Source: Rheinheimera riviphila (GTDB taxonomy: Bacteria > Pseudomonadota > Gammaproteobacteria > Enterobacterales > Alteromonadaceae). From it: 58,997 nt of DNA. Shown piece after piece: positions 55,957 to 58,997 of the stretch. A program made the position numbers and the translations under genes. Where the stretch lies: contig NZ_SACS01000025.1 in the NCBI RefSeq assembly GCF_004005945.1, positions 1 to 58,997 of the forward strand, in the 5' to 3' direction. Below the pieces are notes generated by a model. That model saw nothing but the letters and a program-made list of their open reading frames with translations, did not search any database and was not told the DNA's origin. The stretch's first letter is position 1; every line of letters starts with the position of its first letter.

Positions 55957-58205
55957 CAGTGTTGCTCCGTTCCTGTAATGGTGATGGCTGATTGCCGGAT
56001 AAATGCGATAAAGTCGTCGGCGCGAAGCGGTTTACTAAAATAATAACCCTGAATAAAATCGCAACCCAGTTGGTGCAGAACATCCAGCTGCGCTTTGGTT
56101 TCTACCCCTTCTGCCACCACTTGCACATCCAACACTTTTGCCATATTGATCAGCACCGCCGCTAAAGCACGGGCTTTGTCTTCGGTTGCCACATCCACAA
56201 TAAAACTTTTATCGATTTTAATAAAATTGACCGGATAACGGCTCAAATAGTTCAGAGCAGAATAACCGGTGCCAAAATCATCAATCGCCAGCTGCAATCC
56301 TTGTTGATGCAGCTTAATGATATTGTTCTGCTGCACCGAAATCCGGTCCATAAACAATGACTCAGTGATTTCAAAAATCAGCTGTTCGCAGTCAAGACCG
56401 GCCGCTGCAATCATTTGCAGCCATTCGTCCGCCACATGATGCACGTTAAATTCTTGGCTGCTGCGGTTGACCGACATTTGCAGCGGTAAACCTAAGCTAT
56501 TAAAACGTTTGGCGTCGACTAAGGCTTGTTGCAAAATCCAATGGCCTAATGGCCGGATGGCACCGGTTCGTTCGGCGACGCTGATAAAATCAAGTGGTGA
56601 AATCAAGCCACGTTCCGGGTGTTGCCACCGCACCAGCGCTTCACACTTGGTAAAGCTGCCACTTTGCACATCATAAATCGGCTGATACACCAGGAAAAAC
56701 TGCCCTTGCTGCACACCTTTGAGGATTTCATTGTGCAGATGGACAAAGCGATCGGCTTCTTTTTGCATCGCCGCGTCATAAAAATGATAGGTATTGCGGC
56801 CAATTTGTTTGGCAGCATACATGGCACGGTCGGAGTGTTTGAGTAAATCACCATGATTCATCCCATCGTGCGGATACATCGCAATCCCAATGCTAGCGCT
56901 GACGGCCAGCAATTTATCGCCAACCTGCACCGGTTTTGCCAGTTCCTGCACTAGCTTTTCGGCCATCAGTTCAGTCATTTCAGGGCCGTTGCCCAGGGCC
57001 GACGCCACCACAAATTCATCGCCGCCCAATCGCGCCAATAAATCGTGTTCGCCGACCAGCAATTTCAGCCGTTCAGCCACCGCCCGCAGCAGTTTGTCGC
57101 CGACCAAATGCCCCAGGCTTTCATTCACTTGCTTAAATTCATCAAGATCGATGCACAACAAACTCAAACAACTTTGATTGCCTTGGGCCTGTTTTAACAT
57201 GCGCGAGAGGTTTTCGGTAAAAACCGCACGGTTCGGCAAACCGGTGAGCGGATCAAAAGTGGCCTGAAAGGCAATGGTATGCAGCGCTTGTTCACGCTCG
57301 CCTGCCATTCGCAGTAGCAGCATCAGCGCCGAACACAACAATACAATGACCAACGCAGCCAGTGCCGCCATCCATTGCAGCGGCCCAACCAGCCAGGGTA
57401 ATTTATGCTTCACAGCGGCTTGTAATTGCCAACGCCCCACCGGCAACTTAATGTCTGCCATTACCCGTTCGGTTTGTAATAACTCCTGATTTCCCCAAAA
57501 CAATTCATCAGGTTGATCATTGCCATCTTTGCCGGACAACCCAACCCAATATTGTTGTTGCAACGCGGGCAAATTGGCGCGCTCTAACAAGGATTCCAGC
57601 GGAATGATCGCAGCGATGACGCCCCAGTTTTGCTGATCGCTGGTTTGCACCGGCACCCTGACCACCAACCCAGAGCCACCTTGTAATAAATTCACCGGCC
57701 CCGCGACAACCGGCAAGCCCAGGCTGATGGTTTTTTCGATTGCAGCCAGTTGTTGCGGAATATTCCGATAATCAACGCCAATCACCGTTTCGTTACCCTT
57801 GAGCGGATAAACATAACGGATGACCAGATCCGGTGCTATCGCCACATGGCGAAAATAAGGATAGTTGTGCAGCAGTAACGCCACTCTGGCGTCGAGCTTG
57901 GTTAAATCAGTGTCAGGTTGCAGCACCACTTCGCTACGGATGGAATCAAGCGCCACCACGCCACTATTGACCATACCTTCGAGTGCCGAAGCGTAATTAG
58001 TCAGCGTTTGCAGTAATTGATAACGTTGCGATTCGATATATTTAGCCCGTTCCTGTGCCAACATAGCGAAGGCCAGAATCGACAACAACAACAGTAAAAT
58101 CATACTGACTGTGGTCGGATATCTGATCAGAAGGTTCCCGAAAAACGGCGCCGGGGTGCTTTGCGTGATGATGCGCGGAGTTACATTCAATCCAGAGTTA
58201 TCCAT
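55956..58205 (-). CDS. Membrane c-di-GMP protein with CHASE, GGDEF and EAL domains
   Basis: A 749-aa protein. TM1 is at 32-50, a periplasmic CHASE-type sensor at about 75-230 (FRHVAIAPDLVIRYVYPLKG), TM2 at about 276-300. The GGDEF domain has intact LGGDEFV (394-398) and the EAL domain begins with EALVRW (522) and keeps ITESLF, DDFGTGYSALNYL, KIDKSFI, AEGVE and IQGYYFSKP. Either activity is therefore possible. It is translationally coupled to DUF1289 and follows DUF4442 by 69 bases. Input signal unknown. Confidence 0.92.
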   Translation of the reverse strand: MDNSGLNVTPRIITQSTPAPFFGNLLIRYPTTVSMILLLLLSILAFAMLAQERAKYIESQRYQLLQTLTNYASALEGMVNSGVVALDSIRSEVVLQPDTDLTKLDARVALLLHNYPYFRHVAIAPDLVIRYVYPLKGNETVIGVDYRNIPQQLAAIEKTISLGLPVVAGPVNLLQGGSGLVVRVPVQTSDQQNWGVIAAIIPLESLLERANLPALQQQYWVGLSGKDGNDQPDELFWGNQELLQTERVMADIKLPVGRWQLQAAVKHKLPWLVGPLQWMAALAALVIVLLCSALMLLLRMAGEREQALHTIAFQATFDPLTGLPNRAVFTENLSRMLKQAQGNQSCLSLLCIDLDEFKQVNESLGHLVGDKLLRAVAERLKLLVGEHDLLARLGGDEFVVASALGNGPEMTELMAEKLVQELAKPVQVGDKLLAVSASIGIAMYPHDGMNHGDLLKHSDRAMYAAKQIGRNTYHFYDAAMQKEADRFVHLHNEILKGVQQGQFFLVYQPIYDVQSGSFTKCEALVRWQHPERGLISPLDFISVAERTGAIRPLGHWILQQALVDAKRFNSLGLPLQMSVNRSSQEFNVHHVADEWLQMIAAAGLDCEQLIFEITESLFMDRISVQQNNIIKLHQQGLQLAIDDFGTGYSALNYLSRYPVNFIKIDKSFIVDVATEDKARALAAVLINMAKVLDVQVVAEGVETKAQLDVLHQLGCDFIQGYYFSKPLRADDFIAFIRQSAITITGTEQH

Positions 58206-58274
58206 CGTCGGAACACCCCTGAACTTTATCAGGCAAACTGCAGCCGCGCCACCTGCACTCAGCGCGATCTGCGA

Positions 58275-58778
58275 TTAGTTTGATTTAGACCGGTTTTTTG
58301 GGATCCAGGCCCAGACATATTCAGCAATCACCGGCTCGACACCTAACTGATCGCGAATTTGCACTTTGATGGTGATTTCACCTTTTTCTTGTTCGCGGAT
58401 TTGTTGGACTTGCTCGTCGCTTAGCACGGCAACGGCCGTTAGTTTGCCAGTGGCGCGTTTGACGTAATCCAGCTGCATTGATTTTAACAAAGGTAGGCGG
58501 TCATCCGGCACGTGCATCCCAACCAAAAAACCACTGGCGGATTCCCCAAGTAACGCCATTGCCGCCGCATGAACCGAGCCGATATGATTCTGGACTTTTT
58601 TGAAATTGCCCTGGACTAATACCGCTTGCTGAAAATTAAGCTGTTCGATCACGATACTGGCGGTGCCGGCAAATTTGATCGCGCGGCCAAATAACTGTGA
58701 CAACAACCAACTTTGCAGAAAAAGTGGCGCACCATGAATTTTGCCAACAAGGCGGCTGAGTTTATTATTTGATTTCAT
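58275..58778 (-). CDS. DUF4442 (hotdog-fold, thioesterase-like) protein
   Basis: A 167-aa protein that looks like a hotdog-fold DUF4442 member: NHIGSVHAAAMALLGESASGFL is the central helix region and YVKRATGKLTAVA the following strands. The usual thioesterase catalytic residues cannot be assigned with confidence. It ends in PKNRSKSN. No ligand or pathway can be given. Confidence 0.82.
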   Translation of the reverse strand: MKSNNKLSRLVGKIHGAPLFLQSWLLSQLFGRAIKFAGTASIVIEQLNFQQAVLVQGNFKKVQNHIGSVHAAAMALLGESASGFLVGMHVPDDRLPLLKSMQLDYVKRATGKLTAVAVLSDEQVQQIREQEKGEITIKVQIRDQLGVEPVIAEYVWAWIPKNRSKSN

Positions 58779-58920
58779 ACTGGTCTTACCTGATTGGAAT
58801 ATGCCGGTAAACTACCAGTTTGGTCGCAAAATTTCAATCAATGAGCGAAAGCGGTTGCTGTCTGCCAGAGGCAGAAAACGAATGGATGTTGAAAATGGAT
58901 GCAGAACTATTGGGAAAAAC

Positions 58921-58996
58921 TGGAGCGGGCAACGAGACTCGAACTCGTGACCTCGACCTTGGCAAGGTAGCGCTCTACCAACTGAGCTATGCCCGC
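58921..58996 (-). tRNA. tRNA-Gly (anticodon GCC)
   Basis: On the minus strand the gene starts GCGGGCATAGCTCAGTTGG at 58996, has anticodon loop TTGCCAA (GCC, reading GGC), T arm with GAGTTCGAGTCTC, and ends CGCT-CCA at 58921 with encoded CCA. It is complete, one base from the window edge, so other tRNAs may be upstream. Confidence 0.95.
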
Positions 58997-58997
58997 A

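Noticed and set aside
58741-58950. 69-codon plus-strand frame at the window end
   Set aside because: It crosses the start of the DUF4442 gene and the tRNA-Gly gene and has no ribosome site.

Overview
The window reads as a stretch of chromosome from a free-living aquatic gammaproteobacterium. The best guess is Rheinheimera or a close relative in the Alteromonadales/Chromatiaceae group. This rests on E. coli-like gene order (tsaE-amiB-mutL-miaA-hfq-hflX-hflK-hflC, rpsF-priB-rpsR-rplI, yadG-yadH, ubiF next to tRNA-Gln) combined with families common in marine and freshwater relatives: PanP-type aspartate decarboxylase, aguB-aguA, TIGR04219 and DUF2333 proteins, and several GGDEF/EAL proteins. The genus is an inference. 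I see no insertion sequence, prophage, integrase, CRISPR array or toxin-antitoxin pair.

Layout. 1-7.6 kb: tRNA-Gln, ubiF, a periplasmic peroxiredoxin, the aguB-aguA agmatine-to-putrescine pair, and a kexin-like S8 protease lipoprotein with a small overlapping partner gene. 7.6-15 kb: DUF885 protein, ppiC, GNAT acetyltransferase, rhlE-type helicase, GIY-YIG protein, AEC transporter and panP. 15-21 kb: mpl-ubiX-yadG-yadH, divergent from fbp and ppa. 21-29 kb, signalling: a chemoreceptor behind a long structured leader, a REC-DUF3369-GGDEF-EAL regulator, a TIGR03899-like protein and a degenerate hybrid sensor kinase. 29-32.3 kb, envelope: TIGR04219 barrel protein, DUF2333, PCu(A)C copper chaperone, PspC, and a two-gene unit for a 97-aa secreted and a 42-aa membrane protein. 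32-39 kb: dusA, zur, a CheX-like protein, dnaB-alr and the S6/PriB/S18/L9 operon. 39-46 kb: rnr, rlmB, a Sel1 protein, yjeT, purA and a PLP enzyme. 46-54.4 kb: the hflK-hflC to tsaE supercluster. 54.6-59 kb: queG, DUF1289, a CHASE-GGDEF-EAL protein, DUF4442 and tRNA-Gly.

Most genes are housekeeping. The features least explained by known biology are: (1) the 97-nt two-armed hairpin that forms the leader of the chemoreceptor gene; (2) 11-18 bp tandem duplications lying across the stop codons of at least five unrelated genes; (3) the 42-aa membrane ORF whose stop codon lies in the loop of its own terminator; (4) the protease/partner pair, which matches the Aeromonas ASP/ORF2 arrangement; and (5) the membrane-bound hybrid-kinase-like protein that lacks a recognisable kinase core. 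All calls come from reading the sequence without database searches.
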